From DATLFP01 sp035540955 (lineage in GTDB: Bacteria; Actinomycetota; Acidimicrobiia; Acidimicrobiales; CADCSY01): a stretch of DNA of 14,197 nt. How positions within the stretch are numbered: position 1 is the first letter of the stretch; every line of letters starts with the position of its first letter. The position numbers and the translations under genes were made by a program. Location: contig DATLFP010000219.1 of the NCBI GenBank assembly GCA_035540955.1, forward strand, positions 1-14,197, in the 5' to 3' direction. The notes under the pieces were generated by a model that was given only the letters and a program-made list of their open reading frames with translations, was not told the origin of the DNA and ran no database searches. Positions 1 to 6,349 of the stretch are shown here, piece after piece.

Positions 1-198
1 CTATTGACCCCCTTTTTGCACGTAGGAGCGCACGAACTCCTCTGCAGACTCCTCGAGCACGGAGTCGATCTCGTCCAGCAGATCGTCGAGCTCGGCCTTG
101 ATCTTCTCGCCCTTCTCCGAGGTCGCCGGGGCGTCCTCGACCGCTTCGTCGTCCTGCCGCTGCGGCTGCGGCTTCCGCTTCTGCTCTCGCTCAGCCAT
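1..198 (-). CDS. pup: Prokaryotic ubiquitin-like protein Pup
   Basis: Pup is the small, largely disordered protein modifier that PafA ligates to lysines of target proteins, marking them for Mpa/ARC and the 20S proteasome. The 65-aa product has the family length and layout: a charged, Lys/Arg/Gln-rich N-terminus (about 1-20), an acidic helical segment (about 30-58, with LDDLLDEID at 37-45) that in homologues forms a coiled coil with the ATPase, and the conserved end FVRSYVQKGGQ. The last residue is Gln, so Dop must deamidate it to Glu before ligation. The ATG at 198 is preceded by GAGGTGATGGGAAG, which supplies a ribosome binding site. It lies 21 bp after the dop stop and is last in the visible operon. 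The stop codon occupies bases 1-3. Proteasome subunit genes often follow pup, but that sequence is outside the window. Confidence 0.97.
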   Translation of the reverse strand: MAEREQKRKPQPQRQDDEAVEDAPATSEKGEKIKAELDDLLDEIDSVLEESAEEFVRSYVQKGGQ

Positions 199-219
199 CG
201 CTTCCCATCACCTCTCGAC

Positions 220-1737
220 TCATGCGCCCAGCTGCTCGAGCAGCTCGGCGGGGCTGGCGCACTGTTCCAGCAAGGCATCGACATGTGCGGCCGTTCCCCT
301 GAGCGGCTCCATCATGGGCACCCGCCGGAGCGGATCGCCACCGACATCGAACACCAGGGAATCCCAGTTTGCCGCCACGATCGCGGATGCCCACTTCTGG
401 AGGCACTTGCCCCGGAAGTAGGCCCGAGTCGTGGTCGGAGGCTCGGTCATGGCCGCCGTGACCTCGTCGTCTCCCACGAGCCGCTCCATCCGAAGCCGCT
501 CGTGCAGCGAGCGGTCCGGCCGGAGGTCGTGATACTGCAGGTCGAGGGCCCGGAACCGGGTGTCGTCCCAGCCGATCCCGTCCCGGGCCCGGTAGCCCTC
601 GAAGAGGCGGTACTTGGCCACCCAGTCCAGCTGACCGGCGAGGGACATGACGTCGGTCTCCAGCCCCGAGAGCACCTGCTCCCAGCGACGGAGCACGTCG
701 GCGCCGACCTCCTCGCCCACCGCCTCGAGCCCGCGCGCCTCCGCGTACTTCTTCGCGTAGTCGAGGTACTGCCACTGCATGTCGAGCGCCGTCATCGTGG
801 TGCCGTCGGCCAGCTCGAGCGGCTGGGCCAGGGTCGTGTCCCAGGACACCTTCCGCAGCGCCTGCACGGGAGCGGCGAGCGACAGGTCGCGCGGCAGCTC
901 GTCGTCTTCGATCATGGCGAGCACCAGCGCGGTGGTGCCCACCTTGAGGTAGGTGGCGATCTCCGACAGGTTGGCGTCGCCCACGATGACGTGCAGGCGT
1001 CGGTACTTCTGCGCGTCGCAGTGCGGCTCGTCCCGGGTGTTGACGATCGGTCGCTTGAGGGTGGTCTCGAGCCCGACCTCCTCCTCGAAGAAGTCGGCCC
1101 GCTGCGACAGCTGGAAGGGCACCTCCGACGACGGCGTCCCCGGCGCCTCGCAGCCGACCTTCCCGGCGCCGGCGAACAGCTGGCGGGTGACGAAGAACGG
1201 CATGATCCCGTGGACGATGCGCCCGAAGGGCACGGCGCGGTCCATGAGGTAGTTCTCGTGGCAGCCGTAGGAGTTGCCCTTGCCGTCGCTGTTGTTCTTG
1301 TGGACGAGGATCTCCTGGCCGGCCGGGAGCAGGGGTTGGGCCGCCTCCATCGACGCGATGAGGACCCGCTCGGCCGCCTTGTCCCACACCACGACCTCAC
1401 GGGCGTCGGCGCATTCCGGCGTCGACAGCTCGGGGTGGGCGTGATCCACGTAGTAGCGGGCGCCGTTCGTGAGGACGGCGTTGACCAGGTGGGTCTCGAC
1501 CTCCGGCGGCATCGCCCCGTCGACGCTGAAGCCGCGGGCGTCGTTGCCCGGCGACTCGTCCTCGAAGTCCCAGCTCACGCGCTGGCGCAGCGACGACACG
1601 TAGGCGTTGATCAGCATCGACGACGCGGCGATGGGGTTCGACTCGCCGCCGCCACGGAGCACGATCCCGTACTCCGTCTCGACCCCGCACACCTTGCGGA
1701 TCGCCACGGGATCGAACCTATCGCCCGGACCGGGCAT
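220..1737 (-). CDS. dop: Pup deamidase/depupylase Dop
   Basis: Dop deamidates the C-terminal Gln of Pup and also removes Pup from substrates; it has the carboxylate-amine ligase (glutamine-synthetase-like) fold it shares with PafA. The 505-aa product carries GVETEYG at 18-24, whose glutamates match nucleotide/metal ligands of the family, and NGARYYVDHAHPE at 91-103, where D98 lines up with the catalytic aspartate of Dop. The segment around 58-80 is in the place of the Dop-specific loop. Later come YKNN-type VHKNNSDGKG, GLETTLKRPIVNTRDEPH and VIVGDANLSE. The C-terminal part (FDVGGDPLRRVPMMEPLRG) is Dop-like, and I assign Dop rather than PafA on this and the loop. The chosen ATG at 1737 overlaps the kinase gene by 20 bp and has no obvious ribosome binding site. 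GTG codons at 1707 and 1692 are alternative starts and would give an N-terminus closer in length to mycobacterial Dop. Confidence 0.95.
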   Translation of the reverse strand: MPGPGDRFDPVAIRKVCGVETEYGIVLRGGGESNPIAASSMLINAYVSSLRQRVSWDFEDESPGNDARGFSVDGAMPPEVETHLVNAVLTNGARYYVDHAHPELSTPECADAREVVVWDKAAERVLIASMEAAQPLLPAGQEILVHKNNSDGKGNSYGCHENYLMDRAVPFGRIVHGIMPFFVTRQLFAGAGKVGCEAPGTPSSEVPFQLSQRADFFEEEVGLETTLKRPIVNTRDEPHCDAQKYRRLHVIVGDANLSEIATYLKVGTTALVLAMIEDDELPRDLSLAAPVQALRKVSWDTTLAQPLELADGTTMTALDMQWQYLDYAKKYAEARGLEAVGEEVGADVLRRWEQVLSGLETDVMSLAGQLDWVAKYRLFEGYRARDGIGWDDTRFRALDLQYHDLRPDRSLHERLRMERLVGDDEVTAAMTEPPTTTRAYFRGKCLQKWASAIVAANWDSLVFDVGGDPLRRVPMMEPLRGTAAHVDALLEQCASPAELLEQLGA

Positions 1738-2491
1738 CCAGGCGCCGCCGCAGCTCGGCGATCGCCGGCCCGATCTCCCCGAGCATCCCCTGCTCTCGGT
1801 AGTACTCGAGGGCGTGGAGGCTGCCCTTCCACCGGTAGAAGGCCATCCGGGGGGACATCGGCAGCCCCAGCTCGGCGTGGAGGGGCACGAAGTCGACCTC
1901 GGGGTCGCCGACGGTGGCGTCCTCGAAGTCGATGATGCCGACGGGCGCCCCCGAGTCGTCCACGAGCAGGTGCTCGAGGCCGAGATCGTCGTGCACGAGC
2001 GCCGGTTCGAAGTCGAACGACGGCGCGAACGCCTCGCGCACCTCGTCGGCGAGGTCGCCGTCGAGGAGCGGGAGCACCACCTCCTCGAACCGCTCCCACT
2101 GCCGGGCGAGCGCCTCCCGCCAGGTCGGGCGCTGCAGGATGCGCGCTGCCTCCTCCGCCGGGAAGGCGTGCAGCTCGTCGATCATGGCCCGCGCCCCGTC
2201 CAGATCGTCACCCCGGCGGAACGGACGACCTCGGATCTTCTCGTAGACGAACCATCCGTCACCGACGTGCAGGGGCACGGGCACTGCGAACGAGACGCGG
2301 GCCGCGAGCGCCGGGAGGAGCCGCAGCTCGCGGTGCATCGCCTCCTGCACCGAGGTGTTCCGCGGGAACCTCACGATGAGCGACTCGTCGAGCTCGAAGG
2401 TCCAGCTCGCCCAGCCGCCCTCGATCTGGTCGATGCGGTCGGGCCGGAGGCCGACGGTCGCCAGCCGCGCTCGAACCGCGGCGGCGTCCAC
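1718..2491 (-). CDS. APH/choline-kinase-fold phosphotransferase
   Basis: This 257-aa protein has the aminoglycoside phosphotransferase (APH, PF01636-like) fold; its substrate is unknown. The N-lobe has IVRFPR at 39-44 where kinases carry the ATP-binding lysine (here Arg41), and HREL at 53-56 may hold the partner glutamate. FVYEKI at 81-86 resembles the hinge. The catalytic loop is HDDLGLEHLL at 167-176, with D169 the likely base; the usual Asn of HGDLxxxN is replaced by Glu-His. IDFEDA at 187-192 supplies the Mg-binding D188. A TrpArg-rich tail (218-232) follows. The GTG start at 2491 lies 6 bp after the arc stop with AGGA just upstream, and the gene overlaps dop by 20 bp, so it is probably translated with both. 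Resistance is one possibility, but the position inside the pupylation operon makes a housekeeping or Pup-linked role worth testing. Confidence 0.85.
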   Translation of the reverse strand: MDAAAVRARLATVGLRPDRIDQIEGGWASWTFELDESLIVRFPRNTSVQEAMHRELRLLPALAARVSFAVPVPLHVGDGWFVYEKIRGRPFRRGDDLDGARAMIDELHAFPAEEAARILQRPTWREALARQWERFEEVVLPLLDGDLADEVREAFAPSFDFEPALVHDDLGLEHLLVDDSGAPVGIIDFEDATVGDPEVDFVPLHAELGLPMSPRMAFYRWKGSLHALEYYREQGMLGEIGPAIAELRRRLDARSGR

Positions 2492-2497
2492 CGCGTC

Positions 2498-4246
2498 CTA
2501 GAGGTACTGGCCGGTGGCGACCCGCTCGATGGAGCGGCCGCCGGTGGGCTCGCCCTCGGTCTCCTTGGAGATGAGCGTTCGCACGTAGACGATCCGCTCG
2601 CCCTTCTTGCCCGAGATCTTCGCCCAGTCGTCCGGGTTGGTCGTGTTGGGCAGGTCCTCGTGCTCCTTGTACTCCTGCTGGATCGACGCCAGGAGATCAT
2701 CGGTGCGGATGCCCTTGACGCCCTCGCCGCTGATCTGCCGCTTGATCGCGAGCTTCTTCGCGCGGCGCACGATGTTCTCGATCATGGCGCCCGAGGAGAA
2801 GTCCTTGAAGTACATGATCTCCTTGTCGCCGTTCTGGTAGGTGACCTCCAGGAACCGGTTGGCATCGTCGGTCCGGTACATCACCTCCACCGTGCGCTCG
2901 ATCATCACCCGCACCGCCTTCTCCGGGTCGCCACCGCCGAGGCTGTCGATCTCGTCCTGGGCGAGGGGCAGGTCGGTCTTCAGGTACCGGCCGAAGATCT
3001 GAGCGGCGGCATCCTCGTTCGGACGCTCGATCTTGATCTTCACGTCGAGCCGGCCCGGTCGGAGGATGGCGGGATCGATGAGGTCCTCCCGGTTCGAGGC
3101 GCCGATGACGATCACGTTCTTGAGCGCCTCGACGCCGTCGATCTCGGCGAGCAGCTGCGGGACGATGGTCGACTCCATGTCCGAGCTGATGCCCGAGCCG
3201 CGCGTGCGGAACAGGGAGTCCATCTCGTCGAAGAAGACGATGACCGGCACGCCCTCCTCGCTCTTCTCCCGGGCCCGCTGGAACACGAGCCGGATCTGGC
3301 GCTCCGTCTCGCCGACGTACTTGTTGAGCAGCTCGGGTCCCTTGATGTTCAGGAAGTAGCTGCGGGCGGCCGGCTTCCCGGTGACCTCGCTGACCTTCTT
3401 GGACAGCGAGTTGGCCACCGCCTTCGCGATGAGCGTCTTGCCGCAGCCGGGCGGGCCGTACAGCAGGATCCCCTTCGGCGCCGGCAACCGGTACTCGACG
3501 AACAGCTCGCGGTGCAGGAACGGCAGCTCGACGGCGTCGGTGATCTGCTCGATCTGGCTGTCGAGGCCGCCGACGTCCTCGTAGGAGATGTCGGGGACCT
3601 CTTCGAGGATCAGCTCTTCGACCTCGGGGCGGGGCAGGCGCTCGAGCAGGAGCCCCGACCGCGGGTCCATGAGGACGCTGTCGCCGGCGCGCAGGCCGGC
3701 GTCGAGGATCGCATCGGTGACCTCGCACACCCGCTCCTCGTCGGCCCGCCCCACGACGAGCGCGCGGCGACGGTCCTCGAAGACCTCCTTGACCGTGACG
3801 ACCTCGCCGGCGATCTCGCGGCCGCGCGAGAGCACCACGTTGAACGACTCGTTGAGCACGACCTCCGCGCCGCGCTCGAGGTCCTCGTCCTCGAGGTCGG
3901 GATGCAGTGCCACCCGCATCTTGCGACCACCGGAGTACACGTCGACGGTGCCGTCCTCGTTGCGACCGAGGAGCGTGCCGTACGCCGACGGCGGCTGTGT
4001 GAGCTTCTCGACCTCCTCGCGCAGCGCAGCGATGTGCTCGCGCGCCTCGCGCAGGGTGTAGGTGAGCTTCTCGTTCTGCGAGATGGTCTGCGCGAGCTGT
4101 CCCTTGGTCTCGAGCAATCGCTCCTCGAGCGTGCGGACCCGCTTCGGCGCGTCCTGCAGCTTCCGCCGGAGCGAGGCCACCTCGTCCTCCAGCGAGGTCG
4201 CCTGCTCGCGGAGCTCGTCCAGCTCTTGCTCGTCATCCTGGGCCAT
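2498..4246 (-). CDS. arc: Proteasome-associated AAA ATPase Mpa/ARC
   Basis: This is the hexameric ring ATPase that binds Pup through an N-terminal coiled coil, unfolds the pupylated substrate and threads it into the 20S core. From the ATG at 4246 it has 582 aa, close to Mpa/ARC (about 590-610). An N-terminal coiled coil spans about 7-83, followed by two OB-like domains (about 87-215) and one AAA module: Walker A GPPGCGKT at 264-271, pore loop KYVGE at 309-313, Walker B IVFFDE at 336-341, sensor-1 Asn385, and arginines in LRPGRLD (396, 399). The protein ends GQYL; the penultimate Tyr is the docking signal for the proteasome alpha ring. A GTG at 4276 would add ten residues, but the ATG at 4246 has GGGAGG seven bases upstream and fits better. 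It is first in the operon arc-kinase-dop-pup. Confidence 0.97.
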   Translation of the reverse strand: MAQDDEQELDELREQATSLEDEVASLRRKLQDAPKRVRTLEERLLETKGQLAQTISQNEKLTYTLREAREHIAALREEVEKLTQPPSAYGTLLGRNEDGTVDVYSGGRKMRVALHPDLEDEDLERGAEVVLNESFNVVLSRGREIAGEVVTVKEVFEDRRRALVVGRADEERVCEVTDAILDAGLRAGDSVLMDPRSGLLLERLPRPEVEELILEEVPDISYEDVGGLDSQIEQITDAVELPFLHRELFVEYRLPAPKGILLYGPPGCGKTLIAKAVANSLSKKVSEVTGKPAARSYFLNIKGPELLNKYVGETERQIRLVFQRAREKSEEGVPVIVFFDEMDSLFRTRGSGISSDMESTIVPQLLAEIDGVEALKNVIVIGASNREDLIDPAILRPGRLDVKIKIERPNEDAAAQIFGRYLKTDLPLAQDEIDSLGGGDPEKAVRVMIERTVEVMYRTDDANRFLEVTYQNGDKEIMYFKDFSSGAMIENIVRRAKKLAIKRQISGEGVKGIRTDDLLASIQQEYKEHEDLPNTTNPDDWAKISGKKGERIVYVRTLISKETEGEPTGGRSIERVATGQYL

Positions 4247-4253
4247 GGCGGAA

Positions 4254-4259
4254 CCTCCC
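4254..4259 (-). promoter_or_regulatory. Ribosome binding site of arc (GGGAGG)
   Basis: On the minus strand, GGGAGG lies seven bases before the ATG at 4246. It decides that start against the GTG at 4276, which would place this motif inside the coding region. Confidence 0.8.
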
Positions 4260-4267
4260 TCTGGGCG

Positions 4268-4273
4268 ACGATA
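4268..4273 (-). promoter_or_regulatory. Possible -10 box for arc-kinase-dop-pup
   Basis: The minus-strand hexamer TATCGT fits the TANNNT form. Transcription would begin near 4261 and give a leader of about 15 nt that just includes the GGGAGG site. No convincing -35 box is visible. The assignment rests on spacing only. Confidence 0.35.
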
Positions 4274-4305
4274 CACACGCCCATCCGGCGCGCCGCTGAG
4301 GCCCC

Positions 4306-4331
4306 TTCACCCGGGTTTGGGTTTTCACCCG
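4306..4331. repeat. Direct repeat TTCACCCG, two copies in the divergent promoter region
   Basis: TTCACCCG occurs at 4306-4313 and again at 4324-4331, 18 bp start to start, between the divergent arc and ferredoxin genes. The intervening bases are GGTTTGGGTT. The pair lies upstream of the candidate ferredoxin -10 box and could be a regulator site, but two 8-mers in a GC-rich window are weak evidence. Confidence 0.3.
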
Positions 4332-4341
4332 AGAAGCCGTG

Positions 4342-4347
4342 TAAATT
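4342..4347 (+). promoter_or_regulatory. Possible -10 box of the ferredoxin gene (TAAATT)
   Basis: TAAATT stands out as an AT-rich hexamer in GC-rich DNA. A TTGGGT at 4317-4322 could serve as a -35 box, with a long 19-bp spacer. Seven bases separate the hexamer from the ATG at 4355, the usual distance from a -10 box to the transcription start. The transcript may therefore be leaderless from 4355, or the true promoter may lie further upstream. Confidence 0.4.
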
Positions 4348-4360
4348 GGAGGACATGCCC

Positions 4361-4597
4361 ATGAAGGTGTGGATCGACCAGGACCTCTGCACCGGTGACG
4401 GCCTCTGCGAGGAGATCGCCCCGGCCGTGTTCACCCTCCTCGACGACGGCCTGGCCTACGTCAAGGACGGCGACAAGATCCTCTCCGACCCCGGAGGCGC
4501 CGAGGGGCTCGCGCCCATCCCCGACGGCCAGCTCGACGCCGTGATCGAGTCGGCCGAGGAGTGCCCCGGCGAGTGCATCTTCATCGAGCCCGAGTGA
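4361..4597 (+). CDS. Small ferredoxin ([3Fe-4S] or Asp-ligated [4Fe-4S])
   Basis: A 78-aa soluble electron carrier of the single-cluster bacterial ferredoxin family, of the kind that often serves cytochrome P450s or other oxidoreductases. Cluster ligands appear as C10-x2-D13-x2-C16 (in DLCTGDGLCEE) and C68 in ECPGEC. In classical [4Fe-4S] proteins position 13 would be Cys. Asp there is known in Pyrococcus furiosus ferredoxin, where it ligates the fourth iron, so the cluster may be [3Fe-4S] or interconvert. C72 is an extra cysteine just after C68. APAVFTLLDDG at 20-30 is typical of the family. GGAGG at 4348-4352 is eight bases before the ATG at 4361 and favours this start; the ATG at 4355 (two residues longer) would be too close to that site but could be used by a leaderless mRNA. 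No redox partner gene is in the window. Confidence 0.9.
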   Translation: MKVWIDQDLCTGDGLCEEIAPAVFTLLDDGLAYVKDGDKILSDPGGAEGLAPIPDGQLDAVIESAEECPGECIFIEPE

Positions 4598-4618
4598 ACC
4601 TCACCGGTTCGTGACGCC

Positions 4619-4648
4619 GTGCCCCCGTGAGGGGGCACTCGTCGTTTT
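4619..4648 (+). terminator. Intrinsic terminator after the ferredoxin gene
   Basis: GTGCCCCC (4619-4626) pairs perfectly with GGGGGCAC (4631-4638) around a GTGA loop, and TCGTCGTTTT follows. An 8-bp GC-rich stem with a T-rich tail, 21 bp after the stop, is a convincing rho-independent terminator. It separates the ferredoxin from the next gene, which must have its own promoter just downstream. Confidence 0.8.
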
Positions 4649-4652
4649 GGGG

Positions 4653-4658
4653 GACAAT
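4653..4658 (+). promoter_or_regulatory. Possible -10 box of the UPF0301 gene (GACAAT)
   Basis: GACAAT matches four of six TATAAT positions, including the A at position 2 and T at position 6. It ends six bases before the GTG at 4665, so transcription may start at the start codon and give a leaderless mRNA. It immediately follows the T-tract of the preceding terminator. Confidence 0.4.
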
Positions 4659-4664
4659 CGAGGC

Positions 4665-5174
4665 GTGGAGCTCTCCGGCCGGCTGCTCGTGGCCCTGCCC
4701 CTCCTCGTGGAGGACACCTTCCGCCGGACGGTCGTGCTCGTCCTGCGCCACGACGCCGAGGAGGGGGCGGTCGGCCTCGTCCTGAACCGCCCCACGGCGA
4801 CCCTCCTCGCCCACGCCCTCCCCCGCTGGGACGACCGGGCGGCCGAACCGGCGGTCCTCTTCGTGGGCGGACCCGTCGAGCAGGGCCTCGCCATCGCCAT
4901 CGGTGCGGCCACGACCGGCGTCGAGACGATCGATCTCGACGAGGACCCGGCCCTTCTCGGCGACCGCGCCGTCCGGGTCTTCGCCGGCTACGCCGGATGG
5001 TCGCCGGGCCAGCTGGAAGCCGAGATCGACCATGGCGCGTGGGCGGTCGTGCCTGCCGAGCCCGGCGACGCCTTCCGGCCCGACGCCGACGACCTCTGGG
5101 CGACGGTGCTCGCCCGCCAGCCCGAGCCGCTTCGCCGCCTCGCCTTCCTGCCCGACGACCTGTCGGTGAACTAG
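4665..5174 (+). CDS. UPF0301 family protein (YqgE/AlgH)
   Basis: A 169-aa cytoplasmic protein of the YqgE/AlgH (DUF179, PF02622) family. The molecular function is not established; AlgH was named for an effect on alginate regulation in Pseudomonas. Family hallmarks are the N-terminal GRLLVALPLLVEDTFRRTVV (5-24), GAVGLVLNRP, LFVGGPVEQG, and GYAGWSPGQLEAEIDHGAW near 108-126, followed by a C-terminal LWATVLARQP helix. The length is close to the usual 180-190 aa. I chose the GTG at 4665 because homologues begin close to this point; an upstream GTG at 4611 in frame would run through the ferredoxin terminator hairpin. No clear ribosome binding site is present, in keeping with a leaderless start. The gene converges with the MarP-like gene; only 4 bp separate the two stop codons. 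Confidence 0.92.
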   Translation: MELSGRLLVALPLLVEDTFRRTVVLVLRHDAEEGAVGLVLNRPTATLLAHALPRWDDRAAEPAVLFVGGPVEQGLAIAIGAATTGVETIDLDEDPALLGDRAVRVFAGYAGWSPGQLEAEIDHGAWAVVPAEPGDAFRPDADDLWATVLARQPEPLRRLAFLPDDLSVN

Positions 5175-5178
5175 CGGG

Positions 5179-6336
5179 CTACAGGCAGCGCCCGGTGTCG
5201 GCGGCCGCGCCCCGCGGCGCCGAGAGCGCGACCTCGAGCTCGATCACGTCGAGGGCGTAGGCGGTGCGCGGGCGGTCGGGCGCGATGGCGAAGGCGACCC
5301 CCACCACCTCGCCGGCGGGATCGACGAGCGCGGCCCCCGAATCGCCGGGCGCCAGGTCGGCGGCGAGGATCAGCACCCGGCGCCGCGTGTCGCGGCGGTC
5401 GTAGAGGTCGCGGCCGACGGCGTCCACCTCGTCGCTGATGTGAAAGGGCGAGACCTCGAGGGGCCCGCCGCCGGGGTGGCCGAGCACCGCTCCGATGTCG
5501 CCGGGCTCGCCGTCACCGATCGGCAGCGCGGGCAGGCCCAGACCCGGCGCGGACAGCACCGCCAGGTCGCGATCGGGATCGAAGTGCACGACGGTGGCCG
5601 GCACCCGCCGACCGTCCTGGGTGATGAGGGCGGTCTCGGTCTCGCCGGCCACGACGTGGGCGTTGGTCACCACGACGTCGGGCGCCGCCACGAACCCGCT
5701 CCCCTCCTGGATCCGACCGCACGCCGGTCCCTCGACCCGCACCGTCGAGGGGATCACCCGGTCGAGGGTGGCCTGGTCGAGCCCCGACGCCTCGGGCGGT
5801 GGGCCCAGGTCGGGAGCCGGCTGCAGCCCGCTGAACACCTGGGGAAAGGCGGTGTCGCCGACGAGGCGGCGCAGGGCGAGGATCGCGTCGGGCGGCGCCG
5901 GTGCCACCCGGTCGATGGCGCCGAGCACCGCCGAGTTGCGAGCCAGCCGCGCCGTCGTGCCCGGCACCGATCCGAGGGTCGGGGCCATCAGCCAGATGCC
6001 CACCAGCACGCCCAGGACGCCCGCCACCGCCCCGGCGCTGCGGTCGAGCGGCCGACCGCCGGGTGGGAGCACGGTGTGCAGCTGGGCGCCGATCAGCAGG
6101 CCCACCGCCTGGCCGAGGAAGGCGCCCCCGAGCAGGACGCCGATGGCGATCATGAGCCGGCCCGACGGCTGCCCGCCCTCGAACCGCTCGAGGATCGACG
6201 GCAGGAAGCGGGCCGACAGGACGATGCCCAGCGCCATGCCCGCCCAAGAGAGGGCGCGGGCGAGGAAGCCGAGGCGGTAGCCGCCGATCCCCGCGCCGAC
6301 CATCAGCAGCAGGACGAGCAGGTCGAGCAGGTTCAA
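5179..6336 (-). CDS. MarP-like membrane serine protease (CvpA + trypsin-like domains)
   Basis: A 385-aa protein like Mycobacterium tuberculosis MarP (Rv3671c), a periplasmic protease anchored in the membrane and needed for acid and oxidative stress survival. The N-terminal CvpA-like part has four likely membrane helices (about 3-19, 24-44, 62-85, 103-121). The protease domain begins near 190 and has the triad H227 (VVTNAHVVAG), D257 (DRDLAVL) and S333 (APGDSGAAL). C206 (PACGRIQEGSGF) and C384 (two residues from the end) match the pair that forms the redox-sensitive disulfide in MarP. The start at 6336 is TTG; it is kept because MNLLDLLVLL is the normal CvpA beginning and it lies 13 bp after the trmI stop. 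An ATG eleven codons later would cut into the first helix. It is last in the eleven-gene minus-strand run. Confidence 0.92.
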   Translation of the reverse strand: MNLLDLLVLLLMVGAGIGGYRLGFLARALSWAGMALGIVLSARFLPSILERFEGGQPSGRLMIAIGVLLGGAFLGQAVGLLIGAQLHTVLPPGGRPLDRSAGAVAGVLGVLVGIWLMAPTLGSVPGTTARLARNSAVLGAIDRVAPAPPDAILALRRLVGDTAFPQVFSGLQPAPDLGPPPEASGLDQATLDRVIPSTVRVEGPACGRIQEGSGFVAAPDVVVTNAHVVAGETETALITQDGRRVPATVVHFDPDRDLAVLSAPGLGLPALPIGDGEPGDIGAVLGHPGGGPLEVSPFHISDEVDAVGRDLYDRRDTRRRVLILAADLAPGDSGAALVDPAGEVVGVAFAIAPDRPRTAYALDVIELEVALSAPRGAAADTGRCL

Positions 6337-6349
6337 GCCCGGGCCGCCG

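Noticed and set aside
4..1935. Long open frame of 643 codons on the plus strand
   Set aside because: It is antisense to pup, dop and the kinase, all with recognised motifs. The product is Arg/Pro/Leu/His-rich without any domain, as expected from a GC-rich complementary strand.
1607..4597. 996-codon plus-strand frame ending in the ferredoxin
   Set aside because: Only the last 79 codons are real. The rest is antisense to arc and the kinase and merely lacks stop codons because of the high GC content.
4611..4664. Earlier GTG start for the UPF0301 gene at 4611
   Set aside because: It would translate through the ferredoxin terminator stem and add 18 residues that homologues do not have.
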